A stretch of DNA of 64,000 bases from Frateuria_A sp049727805 (GCF_049727805.1 NZ_JBCNYA010000008.1:1-64000), one strand, 5' to 3'; shown: positions 1 to 9,364, numbered from the stretch's first letter. A program made the numbers and translations. The notes: generated from the sequence alone by a model not told the origin.

Positions 1-2
1 CG

Positions 3-623
3 CGGCAGCCGATCCTCTATCGCCCGCTGGCGCAGGTGAGCGAGGACGCACTGCGTGCGTTCCGCAGCTTCGAGCCGATGCGTTACGCGCTGGCCGTGCA
101 GGGCGATCCGGGCAGCTACCGGCAAGCCCTGCAGCAGGCCGTGGCCGAGGTCGCGCCGGGCCAGCCGATGGACAACGTGCGGCTGATGTCGCAGGTGATC
201 CATTCGACCACCAGCGACACGCGCATGCAGCTATGGCTGACCGGCCTGTTCGCGGCCCTGGCGCTGCTGCTCGCCGCTGCCGGCCTGTACGCCGTGATGG
301 CGGTGGCGGTGGCTGCGCGCACGCACGAGTTCGGCGTGCGCCAGGCCCTGGGCGCGGCGCCGGCGAGGCTGGCCTGGCTGGTGCTGCGCGGCGGCGTGGT
401 GCAGGTCGCCATCGGCCTGGGCCTGGGCGTCGCCCTGGCGCTGGGCCTGGGCCGGGTGCTGCGCATGCTGATGCTCATGCTCGGCATGGACCGCCGCGTG
501 CTCGACCTGCCGGTGTTCACCGGCGTCTGCGTGGTGCTGCTGGCCATCGGTGCGATCGCCAGCCTGGTGCCGGCCGTGCGTGCCGGCCGCGTGCCGCCGA
601 TGCTTGCCTTGCGGGGGGAATGA
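3..623 (+). CDS. ABC transporter permease, MacB/FtsX type (3' part only)
   Basis: C-terminal part of an FtsX/MacB-type permease; the reading frame is open to the window edge, so the true start lies upstream. What remains is the end of the periplasmic domain and the last FtsX domain: a hydrophobic helix (LTGLFAALALLLAAAGLY), the cytoplasmic loop EFGVRQALGA that in this family contacts the ATPase, and two more helices. It is clearly paralogous to the C-terminus of the next gene (shared AVAEVAP/AVAEMAP, GLYAVMAVAVAAR and RAGRVPPM..ALRGE), so the two arose by tandem duplication. A short 49-nt gap to the next gene suggests one operon. The ATPase and any membrane-fusion partner are not in the window and are presumably upstream. 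Substrate unknown. Confidence 0.85.
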   Translation, partial: RQPILYRPLAQVSEDALRAFRSFEPMRYALAVQGDPGSYRQALQQAVAEVAPGQPMDNVRLMSQVIHSTTSDTRMQLWLTGLFAALALLLAAAGLYAVMAVAVAARTHEFGVRQALGAAPARLAWLVLRGGVVQVAIGLGLGVALALGLGRVLRMLMLMLGMDRRVLDLPVFTGVCVVLLAIGAIASLVPAVRAGRVPPMLALRGE

Positions 624-672
624 ACATGCCGACTGCCGATGACGGAGCCGGCCGCCGCGCCGGGCGCAACGC

Positions 673-3129
673 ATGAACGTGTGGCTCGCCGAGATCTGGC
701 GCAGCTGGCGCGCGAGCTTGCGCCGGCCTGGCTTCGTGCTGCTGGCCAGCAGCGTGCTGGCGCTGGGCGTCGGTGCCAGCGTGGCGGTGTTCGCACTGAT
801 CGCCGGCACGCTCATGCGGCCATTGCCGGTACCGCAGCCGGACCGGCTGGTGGTGCTGGGCAAGCTGTGGGAGGGCCGGGTGGGCGGCATCTCGCCGCAC
901 GAGTTCCAGCAACTGGACGCGCTCAAGGGCGTGGCGTCGCTGTCGCTGGAGCAGGTGGGCATGGTGGCGAACATCGCCGGCGGCGGCCCGCCCGAACAGG
1001 TGCCGGTGACCCGCGCGGACCGGAACCTGCTGCCGACGCTGGGCCTGCGGCCGATGCTGGGCCGCAACTTCAGCGTGCAGGAAGACCGGCCGGGCGGGCC
1101 GAAGGCGGTCCTGCTCAGCCATGGCCTCTGGCTGCGGCGCTATGGCGGCGATGCGGCGGTGATCGGCCGCAGCCTGCAGGTCGAGGGCACGCCCACCACC
1201 ATCGTCGGCGTGCTGCCGGCAAGCTTCGAGGTGGCCAACCGCTTCGACCTGTTCGCCGGGGGCGGCGGCATCATGTTGCCGATGGCCCTGCCGGCGGTCA
1301 GCCGCGACTACAACCGCAACGCCCAACTGGCGATCGCGCGCCTGGCCGACGGCGTCCCCGTGGCGGCAGTGGCCGCGCAGGTCGACGCACGCGAGCGTGC
1401 GATGTACCGCGACATGGCGATGGGCGGCGACTGGAAGCAGCCGTGGTTCGGCGCCGGCCGCCTGACCGAGTTGCAGCACCGCGGCGCACGGCCGGTGCTG
1501 CTGCTGTTCGTCGCCTGCGCCGCACTGGTGCTGCTGATCGCGCTGGTGAACCTGACCAACCTGATGCTGCTGCGCGCACTGGCGCGCAGCCACGACGGCG
1601 CCGTACGCAGCGCGCTGGGCGCGCCGGTGTTGCGCCTGATGACGCCGGCGCTCGGCGAGGGGCTGCTGGTGGGCATCGGTGGTGCACTGATGGGCATGGT
1701 GCTCGGGGCGGCGGCGCTGGCAGTGCTGCAGTCACTGATCCCGGCCGAGTGGGTGCACGGCGATCTGGTGCGCCCGGGCATCGGGGCATGGGCCGTTGCG
1801 TTCGCGATGGGCCTGCTCGGGGCGTTGGTCGCCGCGGTGCTCGCGCTTTGGCGCAGCCGCGGCACGGTCACGGTGGGCGAGCTGCGCGAGGGCGGACGCT
1901 CCGGCATCGGTGTCCGCAGTGGTCGGCTCGGCCGCGTGCTGGTGATGGCGCAGGTGGCGCTGGCCACGATCCTGCTGTGCGCCGCCGGCGTGTTCGTGCG
2001 CGCGCTGCACGATGCCTCGCAGACGCCGCTGGGCTTCGCCAGCGACCGGATCCTCACCTTCGAGCTGGCGCCGGTGAAGGGCGAGCACCCGGACGACGCG
2101 TCGATGCACGCCTTGTCCGAGCGGCTGGTCGAACGGCTACACCGGATCCCCGGCGTGACGGATGCCGCGGTGGCGACCAACCTGCCGGCGAGCGATGCCA
2201 GCTTCGGGCAGTTCAAGAATGCCGCGAGCACGCCGGACGGCAAGCAGATGCAGGTGCAACTGCATGGCGTCGGGCCGGGCTTCTTCGGGCTGTTTTCGAT
2301 CGCGCTCCATGCGGGACGCGATTTCACCCGCAACGACGTGCACGGCGGCGAGCGGGTCGCGATCGTCAGCAGGGACCTGGCGGACACGTACTACGGCGGG
2401 CATGCGCTGGGTAAGACCATCCGCATCGAAGGCAACGGCGACGACCACTGGCCCGCGCGCATCGTCGGCGTGGTGGACGAGACCTACCAGTTCGGTCCGC
2501 TGCAGCCCAGGCAGCCGGTGCTGTACCTGCCGCTGGAGCAGATGCCCGAGCCGATCCTGGCGGTGTTCCACAGCCTGGAGCCGTTGCGCTTCGCGTTGCG
2601 CGGGAACGGCAACCCGGCCGACTGGGGTGCAGGCATACGGCAGGCCGTCGCCGAGATGGCGCCGGACCAGCCGATCGCCAACGTGCGCAGCATGGACAGC
2701 ATCGTGCGCCAGACCACGCAGGGCGCCCGCCTGGGACTGCTGCTGATCGGCCTGTTCGCGTTGCTGGCGCTGTTGCTCGCGGCGGCCGGCCTGTACGCGG
2801 TGATGGCAGTGGCGGTCGCCGCGCGCGAGCGCGAGTTCGGCGTGCGGCTGGCGATGGGAGCGCAGCCGGCCAGGCTGGTGCGGCTGGTGCTGCGCGGTGG
2901 GCTCAGGCAGATCGCGCTGGGGCTGGCGGTCGGCGTGGTCGCGGCGCTGGGGCTGGCGCACGCGCTTTCCATGCTGCTGCTGGGAATGCTCGGACGCGGC
3001 GGCGCCGTCGATCCGTGGGCCATGCTGGGCGTGTGCGTCGTGCTGTTCGCCGCCGGCCTGCTCGCCTGCCTGCTGCCGGCATGGCGGGCCGGCCGCGTAC
3101 CACCGATGCGCGCCCTGCGCGGGGAGTGA
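673..3129 (+). CDS. ABC transporter permease, MacB/FtsX type (ADOP-like)
   Basis: An 818-residue permease with the architecture of large duplicated MacB-like permeases: an N-terminal membrane helix (about residues 18-45), a periplasmic MacB_PCD domain, a first FtsX membrane domain from about residue 275, a second periplasmic domain and a second FtsX domain from about residue 686. The loops AVRSALGA and EFGVRLAMGA are the usual contacts with the ATPase. Such proteins power export, or extraction of molecules from the periplasm, through mechanotransmission; the substrate cannot be read from sequence. It ends 2 nt before the start of the third permease, so the genes are probably translated together. 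The downstream NtrC-type two-component pair is a likely regulator by context. Confidence 0.88.
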   Translation: MNVWLAEIWRSWRASLRRPGFVLLASSVLALGVGASVAVFALIAGTLMRPLPVPQPDRLVVLGKLWEGRVGGISPHEFQQLDALKGVASLSLEQVGMVANIAGGGPPEQVPVTRADRNLLPTLGLRPMLGRNFSVQEDRPGGPKAVLLSHGLWLRRYGGDAAVIGRSLQVEGTPTTIVGVLPASFEVANRFDLFAGGGGIMLPMALPAVSRDYNRNAQLAIARLADGVPVAAVAAQVDARERAMYRDMAMGGDWKQPWFGAGRLTELQHRGARPVLLLFVACAALVLLIALVNLTNLMLLRALARSHDGAVRSALGAPVLRLMTPALGEGLLVGIGGALMGMVLGAAALAVLQSLIPAEWVHGDLVRPGIGAWAVAFAMGLLGALVAAVLALWRSRGTVTVGELREGGRSGIGVRSGRLGRVLVMAQVALATILLCAAGVFVRALHDASQTPLGFASDRILTFELAPVKGEHPDDASMHALSERLVERLHRIPGVTDAAVATNLPASDASFGQFKNAASTPDGKQMQVQLHGVGPGFFGLFSIALHAGRDFTRNDVHGGERVAIVSRDLADTYYGGHALGKTIRIEGNGDDHWPARIVGVVDETYQFGPLQPRQPVLYLPLEQMPEPILAVFHSLEPLRFALRGNGNPADWGAGIRQAVAEMAPDQPIANVRSMDSIVRQTTQGARLGLLLIGLFALLALLLAAAGLYAVMAVAVAAREREFGVRLAMGAQPARLVRLVLRGGLRQIALGLAVGVVAALGLAHALSMLLLGMLGRGGAVDPWAMLGVCVVLFAAGLLACLLPAWRAGRVPPMRALRGE

Positions 3130-3131
3130 GG

Positions 3132-5573
3132 ATGATGCTGCTGCGAGAACTGCACGCTGCCTGGCGCCGGCTGGCCCGGCGACCCGGCTATGCCGCGCTT
3201 TCGGTCACCGTGCTCGGCGTGGGCCTGGGCGTGGTGGTGTTCCTGTTCAGCCTGATCAACACACTGATGCTGACGCCCTTGCCGCTGCCGCATGCCGACC
3301 GGGTGATGGCGGTCGGCGAGCTCGACCGCGGCAACGGCGGAGTCGGCGATACCGGTATCGGCATCGGCGACATCGACACCGACCAGTACCTGCGGCTCGC
3401 TGGGTCATTGCACGGCGTGGAGGTCAGCGGTGGCTACCTCGGCGTCGGCGTCTCGCTCGACAGCGGCGCCGGCGCCACGCGCGTGGACGGCGTACGGTTG
3501 ACCGCCTCGATGCTGGAGCTGCTCGGCGCCCGGCCGCTGCTCGGCCGCGACCTGCTGCCCTCCGACGATCGGCCGGGCGCACCACCAGTGGTGTTGCTGG
3601 GCGAGCATCTGTGGCGGCACGGCTTCGGCGCCGACCCGCATATCGTCGGCCGCGCCGTGCGCATCGATGGCGACTGGGCCACCGTCGTCGGCGTGATGCC
3701 GGCCCGTTTCGGTTTCATCGGCGGCGATCCCCAATTGTGGCTGCCGCTGCGGCCTGATCCGGCGCACGGCATGGAGTTCTACATGGTCGCGCGGCTGAAG
3801 GCAGGCACCACGCTCGCGGCGGCACGGCAGGAACTGTCCGCGCTGGACGCGCGCCTGCGCCGCGAGCTGCCGCAGTGGCGCGAGCAGCAGCAACTGGTGA
3901 TCAAGCCGTTCTCCACCAGCTTCGTACAGGAGGACACCCGCCACTGGGTCTGGCTGATGTTCGGCGCCGGCGTGCTGGTGCTGCTGCTGGCCTGCGTGAA
4001 CGTGGCCAACCTGCAACTGGTGCAGACGCTCAACCGCCGCCGCGAGATGGCCGTGCGCAGCGCGCTGGGCTGCGGCCGCGCGCGGCTGATGGCCGGCGCC
4101 CTGGCCGAGAGCCTGCTGCTATGCACCGCGGCGCTGGCGATCGCGCTGCCGATCACCCACTACGGTAACCACTGGCTGCTGGCGACCTTCGCCGACAGCG
4201 ACAAGGCGCCGGCGGCCTTCCTGCGCTTCGGCATCGACGGCGGCGTGCTGGCCTTTGCCGTGGTCGTGGCATTGGCCAGTACCGCGCTGGCCGGCGTCAT
4301 TCCCGCCTGGCGCGCCGGCCGCACCGACCTGAAGGACGCGCTGCACGACGGCGGCAAGGGCTCGGGCGGCAGTTTCGCACGGGTGGCGCGCGCGCTGGTG
4401 GTGGCCGAGATCGCACTGACCGTGGTGCTGCTGGTCGGCGCCGGCATGTTCGTGCGCGCGTTGGACCATCTGCTCACCCAGCCGCTGGCCGGCGCGCAGC
4501 ATGCCGACGAGGTGCTCACCGCGCACGTCGCGCTGCCACGTTCGACCTATCCCGATGGCGCCGCACGCATCGGCTTCCTCGAGCGTGCCAGCGAGCGCCT
4601 GCGCACGGACGCGGGCGTGCTCGCGGCGACGGCTACCAACACCGTGCCGGGCGCGGAGCTGGGCAGCCACGAAACCGTCGCCGCCGAAGGCCAGCCGCGC
4701 CCCGCCGGCGGCTGGCCCGACGCGCAGATGGGTATCGTCGACCCGCATTTCCTGGACGTGTTCGGCGTGCGCCTGCTCGAAGGGCGCTTCATCGACGCGC
4801 GCGACGTCGCCGGCGGCCAGCGGGTGGCGGTGGTGGATCGCAAGACCGCCGAGGCGCTGTGGCCCGGGCACGATGCGCTGGGCCGGCACCTGGTGCTCTA
4901 TCCCGACCGGGAATACGCGACCACGCTCACGGTGGTCGGCGTCACCGAACCGCTGCAACTGGACAGCGCGCTGGAGCGGGCCTTGCCCGGCCTGCTGGTG
5001 CCGTTGGCCCAGTCGGCGCACATGCGGCCGTTGGAAAGCGTGGGCCTGGCCGTGCGCGTGCGCGGCGCGGCCGGTGTCTATGCGCCGCGGCTGGCGACGG
5101 TCGTGCACGGCGTGGACGCGCAGGCCGCCGCCTATGCGCTGCACAGCCAGGCCCATGGCGCGGCGATGGACCGTGTCGGGCTGCTCGTGCTGACCGAGGT
5201 GTTCGGTGCGCTGGGCCTGGTGGCGCTGCTGCTGGCTGCGGTGGGCTTGTACGGCGTGCTGGCGTTTTCGGTGGCGCAGCGCACGCGCGAGATCGGCATC
5301 CGGCGCGCGATCGGGGCGGGACATGGCGACGTGGTGCGCACGGTCGGGCGGCAGTTGCTGTGGCAGCTCGGCCTCGGCCTGGCGATCGGGCTGGTGCTGG
5401 CCTGGCCGTGGTCGAACCTGCTGGCCGATCCGAACCTGCATACGCAGGGGCACGATGCGGCGGTGCTGCTGCCGGTCGTGGCGCTGGTGGCGGGCATCGC
5501 CCTGCTGTCGTCGCTGTGGCCGGTGCTGCGCGCGTTGCGCGTCGATCCGGCGGTGGCGCTGAGATACGAATAG
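3132..5573 (+). CDS. ABC transporter permease, MacB/FtsX type (third tandem copy)
   Basis: An 813-residue permease of the same layout as its upstream neighbour: an N-terminal helix around residues 18-42, two periplasmic domains, and FtsX domains starting near residues 273 and 685. The loops AVRSALGCGRARL and EIGIRRAIGAGHGDV mark the ATPase contacts. It is more diverged than the first two copies are from each other. Start chosen at the ATGATG at 3132, just after the previous stop and a GGGGAG ribosome site; an ATG at 3135 is equally possible, and in-frame upstream extension would overlap the preceding gene. Three different permeases in a row imply heteromeric transporters or several assemblies sharing one ATPase. 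Confidence 0.87.
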   Translation: MMLLRELHAAWRRLARRPGYAALSVTVLGVGLGVVVFLFSLINTLMLTPLPLPHADRVMAVGELDRGNGGVGDTGIGIGDIDTDQYLRLAGSLHGVEVSGGYLGVGVSLDSGAGATRVDGVRLTASMLELLGARPLLGRDLLPSDDRPGAPPVVLLGEHLWRHGFGADPHIVGRAVRIDGDWATVVGVMPARFGFIGGDPQLWLPLRPDPAHGMEFYMVARLKAGTTLAAARQELSALDARLRRELPQWREQQQLVIKPFSTSFVQEDTRHWVWLMFGAGVLVLLLACVNVANLQLVQTLNRRREMAVRSALGCGRARLMAGALAESLLLCTAALAIALPITHYGNHWLLATFADSDKAPAAFLRFGIDGGVLAFAVVVALASTALAGVIPAWRAGRTDLKDALHDGGKGSGGSFARVARALVVAEIALTVVLLVGAGMFVRALDHLLTQPLAGAQHADEVLTAHVALPRSTYPDGAARIGFLERASERLRTDAGVLAATATNTVPGAELGSHETVAAEGQPRPAGGWPDAQMGIVDPHFLDVFGVRLLEGRFIDARDVAGGQRVAVVDRKTAEALWPGHDALGRHLVLYPDREYATTLTVVGVTEPLQLDSALERALPGLLVPLAQSAHMRPLESVGLAVRVRGAAGVYAPRLATVVHGVDAQAAAYALHSQAHGAAMDRVGLLVLTEVFGALGLVALLLAAVGLYGVLAFSVAQRTREIGIRRAIGAGHGDVVRTVGRQLLWQLGLGLAIGLVLAWPWSNLLADPNLHTQGHDAAVLLPVVALVAGIALLSSLWPVLRALRVDPAVALRYE

Positions 5574-5579
5574 AGCCCG

Positions 5580-5630
5580 CTCCCTCTCCCGCCCTTCATG
5601 GAGGATGGGGAGAGGGCCGGGGTGAGGAGC
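5580..5630. repeat. Inverted-repeat element, copy 1 (REP-like)
   Basis: Begins CTCCCTCTCCC and ends with GGGGAGAGGGCCGGGGTGAGG, so it can fold on itself. The same core recurs at 5714-5753, 18438-18462, 29522-29561 and 29632-29670. It lies right behind the third permease gene, where a folded RNA could protect or end the message. It faces copy 2 in opposite orientation about 85 nt further on. Confidence 0.7.
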
Positions 5631-5713
5631 ACGGCTGGCCCTGGTCTCGGTGATGCGCAGTTCTTTTCCTTTATTTGTTCCGGGGTTCGCAGGAGCCATC
5701 GTGGTGAGCCCCG

Positions 5714-5753
5714 GCCCCTCACCCCAACCCTCTCTCCGGAAGGGAGAGGGAGC
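5714..5753. repeat. Inverted-repeat element, copy 2, opposite orientation
   Basis: Reads GCCCCTCACCCCAACCCTCT and closes with GGGAGAGGGAGC; it is the reverse of copy 1. Copies 1 and 2 form a facing pair within the 222-nt gap before the response regulator gene, the arrangement typical of mobile REP doublets (REPINs). Copy 2 ends 42 nt before the regulator's start codon. Confidence 0.7.
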
Positions 5754-5795
5754 CAGGCCGCGGCGGTATGCTGCGTCCATCAACCAGGTAATCGC

Positions 5796-7178
5796 ATGAC
5801 CAAGCCCGACCCCACCGTATTGCTGGCCGACGACCAGGCCGACGTGCGCGAGGCGCTGCGCCTGCTGCTCAAGTCCGACGGCCTGGCCAGCGTCGCCACC
5901 GAGGGCCCGGCCGCGGCGCTGGAGGCCTTGCGCAAGCGCGAGTTCGCCTGCGCGCTGATCGACCTCAACTACACCCGCGACACCACTTCCGGCGAGGAGG
6001 GGCTGGACCTTCTGGCGCGCTTGCGCGAGCAGGCGCCGGAGCTGCCGGTGGTGGTGATGACCGCCTGGGGCAACGTGCCGCTGGCGGTGGAGGCGATGCG
6101 CCGCGGCGCCGCCGACTTCATCGAGAAGCCCTGGGACAACGCACGGCTGCTGCGCGTGCTGCGTGCGCAGATCGCGCTCGGCGAGGGCGCGCGGCGGCAG
6201 CGCCGGCTGGAGGCGGAGAACGCGCTGCTGCGCGGTTCCACCGACGTGGTCGCCGAATCGGCCGCGATGCGCCGCGTACTGGAGATGGTCGCGCGCATCG
6301 CGCCCAGCGACGCCAACGTGCTGGTGCTGGGCGAGAACGGCACCGGCAAGGGCGTGATCGCGCAACTGTTGCACGAGCATTCGGCGCGCGCCGGGCGCTC
6401 GCTGGTGAAGGTCAACATGGGCGGCATCGCCGAGAGCGTGTTCGAGTCGGAGATGTTCGGCCACGTGCGCGGTGCCTATACCGACGCCAAGGGCGAGCGC
6501 ATCGGCCGCTTCGAACTGGCCGACGGCGGCACGCTGTTCCTGGACGAGGTCGGCAACGTGCCGGCCCCGCAGCAACCGAAGCTGCTGCGCGTGCTGGAGG
6601 ACGGCGAGTTCGAGCGGCTCGGCTCCTCGCGCACGCAGAAGGTCGACGTGCGGCTGGTGTCGGCGACCAATGCCGATCTCGACGCCGAGGTCGCCGCGGG
6701 TCGCTTCCGCAAGGACCTGCTCTACCGCCTCAACACGCTGGAGCTGCGCCTGCCGCCGCTGCGCGAGCGCGTCGAGGACATCCTGCCGCTGGCCAACGCC
6801 TTCCTCGCCCGCAACGCGCGGCGCTACGGCCGCGACGGCCTGCACCTGGCGCCGTCGGCCGAGCGCGCGCTGCTCGCCTGGCGCTGGCCGGGCAACGTAC
6901 GCGAACTGCAGCACCTGATGGAGCGCGCCGCGCTGCTGGCCGAGCGCGACCAGGTCGATGCCGCGGTACTCAACTTCGGCGCGCCGGCGCAGGCGGCGCA
7001 GGACTTTGACGGCATGACCCTGGAGCAGGCCGAGGCCTGGCTGGTCGCGCGCGCGGTCGAGCGGCACGAGGGCAACCTTCAGCGTGCCGCCGATGCGCTG
7101 GGCATCACCCGCCAGTCGCTGTACCGGCGGCTGGAGAAACACGACCTGCGCGCGGCCGGCGCCGATGCCGGGGACTGA
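5796..7178 (+). CDS. Sigma-54-dependent response regulator, NtrC family
   Basis: A 460-residue activator. A receiver domain occupies about residues 5-125, with acidic DD at 12-13, phospho-acceptor D56, T89 and K111. The AAA+ domain follows from about residue 150, with Walker A GENGTGKG (179-186), a sigma-54 contact loop GAYTDA (226-231; the classical form is GAFTGA) and Walker B TLFLDE (246-251). A Fis-type helix-turn-helix at the C-terminus contains LQRAADALGITRQSLYRRL. It should activate RNA polymerase-sigma-54 when phosphorylated by the kinase encoded next. The start at 5796 is the first ATG ahead of the receiver; earlier in-frame codons would run through a repeat element. The targets may be the upstream permease genes, an inference from location only. 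Confidence 0.9.
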   Translation: MTKPDPTVLLADDQADVREALRLLLKSDGLASVATEGPAAALEALRKREFACALIDLNYTRDTTSGEEGLDLLARLREQAPELPVVVMTAWGNVPLAVEAMRRGAADFIEKPWDNARLLRVLRAQIALGEGARRQRRLEAENALLRGSTDVVAESAAMRRVLEMVARIAPSDANVLVLGENGTGKGVIAQLLHEHSARAGRSLVKVNMGGIAESVFESEMFGHVRGAYTDAKGERIGRFELADGGTLFLDEVGNVPAPQQPKLLRVLEDGEFERLGSSRTQKVDVRLVSATNADLDAEVAAGRFRKDLLYRLNTLELRLPPLRERVEDILPLANAFLARNARRYGRDGLHLAPSAERALLAWRWPGNVRELQHLMERAALLAERDQVDAAVLNFGAPAQAAQDFDGMTLEQAEAWLVARAVERHEGNLQRAADALGITRQSLYRRLEKHDLRAAGADAGD

Positions 7179-7200
7179 TCCCCGCGCCCGCGCCGGCCGC

Positions 7201-8532
7201 ATGCCGCGCTTCGAACGGCGCGTGCTCGGCGGCGCGCTGCTGGTGGCCGCGCCGGCGCTGCTGGCCGTGCTGGCGCTGGTGCTGCAGCCGCCGGCGGATG
7301 CGGCCGCGCGCTGGGTGCTGTTCGCCGCCGCGGCGGCGCTGACCGCCGCGCTGGCGCGCTGGCAGTACCGCCGCGTGGTGTTTCCGCTGTACACCCTGGC
7401 CGGCCTGCTCGAGGCCCTGCGCGAGGGCGACTACAGCCTGCGCGGCGTGCAGGGAGGCGTGCTCGGCGATGTGGTCTACGACATCAACGCGCTGGCCGAA
7501 CGGCTGCAGAAGGAGCGGCTGGCCTTCGAGGAGTCGACGCATCTGCTGGGCAAGACGCTGGCGGCGCTCGACAGCGGCGTGTTCGTATTCGACGAGGCCC
7601 TGCGGCTGCGGCTGCTCAATCCTGCCGGGCAACGTCTGCTCGACGCCGAGCGCCATCGGCTGTTCGGCCTGAGCGCCGCCGAGCTCGGCCTGGCCGGCCT
7701 GCTCGACGGTCCGGCCGACCAGGTCACGATGCACACCTTCCCCAGCCGCAGCGGCCGCTTCCAGGTACGCCACGCGGCGCTGCGCAGCGGCGGCCGCGGC
7801 GGCCGGCTGCTGGTGGTCAACGACGTCGGCCGCGTGCTGCGCGAGGAGGAGCGTGCCGCCTGGCAGCGCCTTCTGCGCGTGCTCGGGCACGAGGTCAACA
7901 ACTCGCTGGCGCCGATCCAGTCGATGGCCGGCACGCTGGCGACGCTGGCCGCGCGCGAGCCACTGCCGGAGGACTGGCGCGAGGATTTCCGCAGCGGGCT
8001 GGAGGTGATCGGCAACCGCGCCGGCGCACTGGCGCGCTTCCTCACCGGCTACGGCAAGCTGGCGCGGCTGCCGCCGCCGCAGCGTGCAGCCGTGGACCTG
8101 CGCGAGCTGGCCGGGAAGGTCGCGCGACTGCCGCTGGCGCGTTCGGCGGAGCGCCGGGTCACGCTGGAAGAGGGCGAGCCGCTGGTGGTGGCTGCCGATG
8201 CCGACCAGGTCGCGCAGGCGCTGATCAACCTCGTGCAGAACGCGGTGGATGCGGCCTCGGGCGAGGTGCGCGTGCGCCTGCGGCGGCAGGGCGGGCGGGC
8301 GCTGGTCGAGGTCGAGGACGACGGCCCGGGGCCGCCGCCCAGCGACAACCTGTTCGTGCCGTTCTTCACCACCAAGCCGGGCGGCTCGGGCATTGGCCTG
8401 GCGCTGGCGCGGCAGATCGCCGAGGCGCATGGCGGCGGCGTGGCGCTGACCGCACGCGAGGATGCGCGCGGCGCGCTGGCGCGGCTGTGGCTGCCGCTGG
8501 AAACGGCGGCCGGCAGCGCAGCCGGCGATTGA
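7201..8532 (+). CDS. Sensor histidine kinase (NtrY-like), partner of the NtrC-type regulator
   Basis: A 443-residue membrane kinase. Two hydrophobic helices lie near residues 9-29 and 37-55, with almost no periplasmic segment between them, so the signal may be sensed in the membrane or cytoplasm. A HAMP-like linker and a PAS-like region follow. The dimerisation box is RVLGHEVNNSLAPIQS, with phospho-acceptor H230. The ATPase domain has the N box LINLVQNAVDAA, VEDDGPGP and the G2 box GGSGIGLALARQIAEAHGG. The start at 7201 leaves a 22-nt gap to the regulator; an in-frame ATG at 7165 would overlap the regulator by 14 nt and is an alternative. No strong ribosome site separates the two choices. Cotranscription with the regulator is very likely. 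Confidence 0.9.
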   Translation: MPRFERRVLGGALLVAAPALLAVLALVLQPPADAAARWVLFAAAAALTAALARWQYRRVVFPLYTLAGLLEALREGDYSLRGVQGGVLGDVVYDINALAERLQKERLAFEESTHLLGKTLAALDSGVFVFDEALRLRLLNPAGQRLLDAERHRLFGLSAAELGLAGLLDGPADQVTMHTFPSRSGRFQVRHAALRSGGRGGRLLVVNDVGRVLREEERAAWQRLLRVLGHEVNNSLAPIQSMAGTLATLAAREPLPEDWREDFRSGLEVIGNRAGALARFLTGYGKLARLPPPQRAAVDLRELAGKVARLPLARSAERRVTLEEGEPLVVAADADQVAQALINLVQNAVDAASGEVRVRLRRQGGRALVEVEDDGPGPPPSDNLFVPFFTTKPGGSGIGLALARQIAEAHGGGVALTAREDARGALARLWLPLETAAGSAAGD

Positions 8533-8581
8533 GTGCCGCGTCGCAGGCGGTGCGGTGGATGCGCTTCGCCCGAAGGGCCGC

Positions 8582-9364
8582 TCAATCCAGCGGCCGCACC
8601 CAGATGTTGCGGAAGCTGATCGGCTGCGACGGGTCGCCGTGCGCCTGCAGCTTGATGGGCGCGCGGTCGTAGGGCTTGTACTTCGGCTGGCCGATGTAGA
8701 AGGTTTCGCCGGCCAGGCGGACGTGGTCCTGCACCAGCACGCCGTTGTGCAGCACCGTCACGTAGGCCGGCGACTTGAGCGTGCCGTCGGCACCGAACAC
8801 GGGCGCGGTCCAGACGATGTCGTAGCTCTGCCATTGCCCCGGCGGACGCATTGCATTGACCCGCGGCGGCGCCTGCTTGTAGATGCTGGCGGCCTGGCCG
8901 TTGACGTAGGTCGTGTTCCGGTACGAGTCCAGGATCTGGATCTCGTAGCCTTCGTCGCCCGGTCCGGTCGAGGCCAGGAAGACGCCGCTGTTGCCGCGCG
9001 CCTGGCCGTCGCCCGTGATGCCCTCGGGCACGCGCCATTCCAGGTGCAACTGGTAGCTCCCGAAGCGCCGCCGGGTCTGGATGTTGCCCGTCGCCTTGTC
9101 GACCGTCGCCACGCCGTCGTGGACCTTCCAGCGTGCGGGCGAGTGATCCTTCGAGGCTTCCCACTGGTCGAGGTTGCGGCCGTCGAACAGCACGATGGCA
9201 TCCGAAGGCGGCGCGGCGTCGCTGCGGCCCGGCGTTACCACCGGCGGCACCGGCGTCCACTGCTCGGTGGCCTTGGGATCGCCGGCCGGCGATGCGTCCT
9301 GTGCCGAGGCGACGCCGGCCGCGAGTGCGAGGGGAAGAAGGGCGAAAGCGAAGCGCGGGTTCAT
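8582..9364 (-). CDS. DUF1080 family protein, probable periplasmic 3-keto-glycoside hydrolase
   Basis: A 260-residue protein with a signal peptide (NPRFAFALLPLALAAGVASA, cut before QDASPAG) and one DUF1080 domain, a concanavalin-like beta sandwich. Typical pieces are IVLFDGRNLDQWEA, NSGVFLASTGPGDEGYEIQI, and WQSYDIVW. Members of this family cleave 3-keto-disaccharides or 3-keto-glucosides in Bacteroides and other bacteria; others are uncharacterised. It is the last gene of an eight-gene minus-strand operon, 19 nt after the preceding isomerase gene. The GMC oxidoreductase in the same operon would supply the 3-keto substrate. The family call is firm; the exact substrate is inferred from neighbours. 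Confidence 0.85.
   Translation of the reverse strand: MNPRFAFALLPLALAAGVASAQDASPAGDPKATEQWTPVPPVVTPGRSDAAPPSDAIVLFDGRNLDQWEASKDHSPARWKVHDGVATVDKATGNIQTRRRFGSYQLHLEWRVPEGITGDGQARGNSGVFLASTGPGDEGYEIQILDSYRNTTYVNGQAASIYKQAPPRVNAMRPPGQWQSYDIVWTAPVFGADGTLKSPAYVTVLHNGVLVQDHVRLAGETFYIGQPKYKPYDRAPIKLQAHGDPSQPISFRNIWVRPLD

Noticed and set aside
4119..7394. A 1091-codon open frame on the minus strand under the permease, regulator and kinase genes
   Set aside because: Its length is a by-product of high-GC codon use in the genes on the plus strand. The translation is Arg/His/Gln-rich low-complexity text with no domain, and it crosses three well-supported genes.
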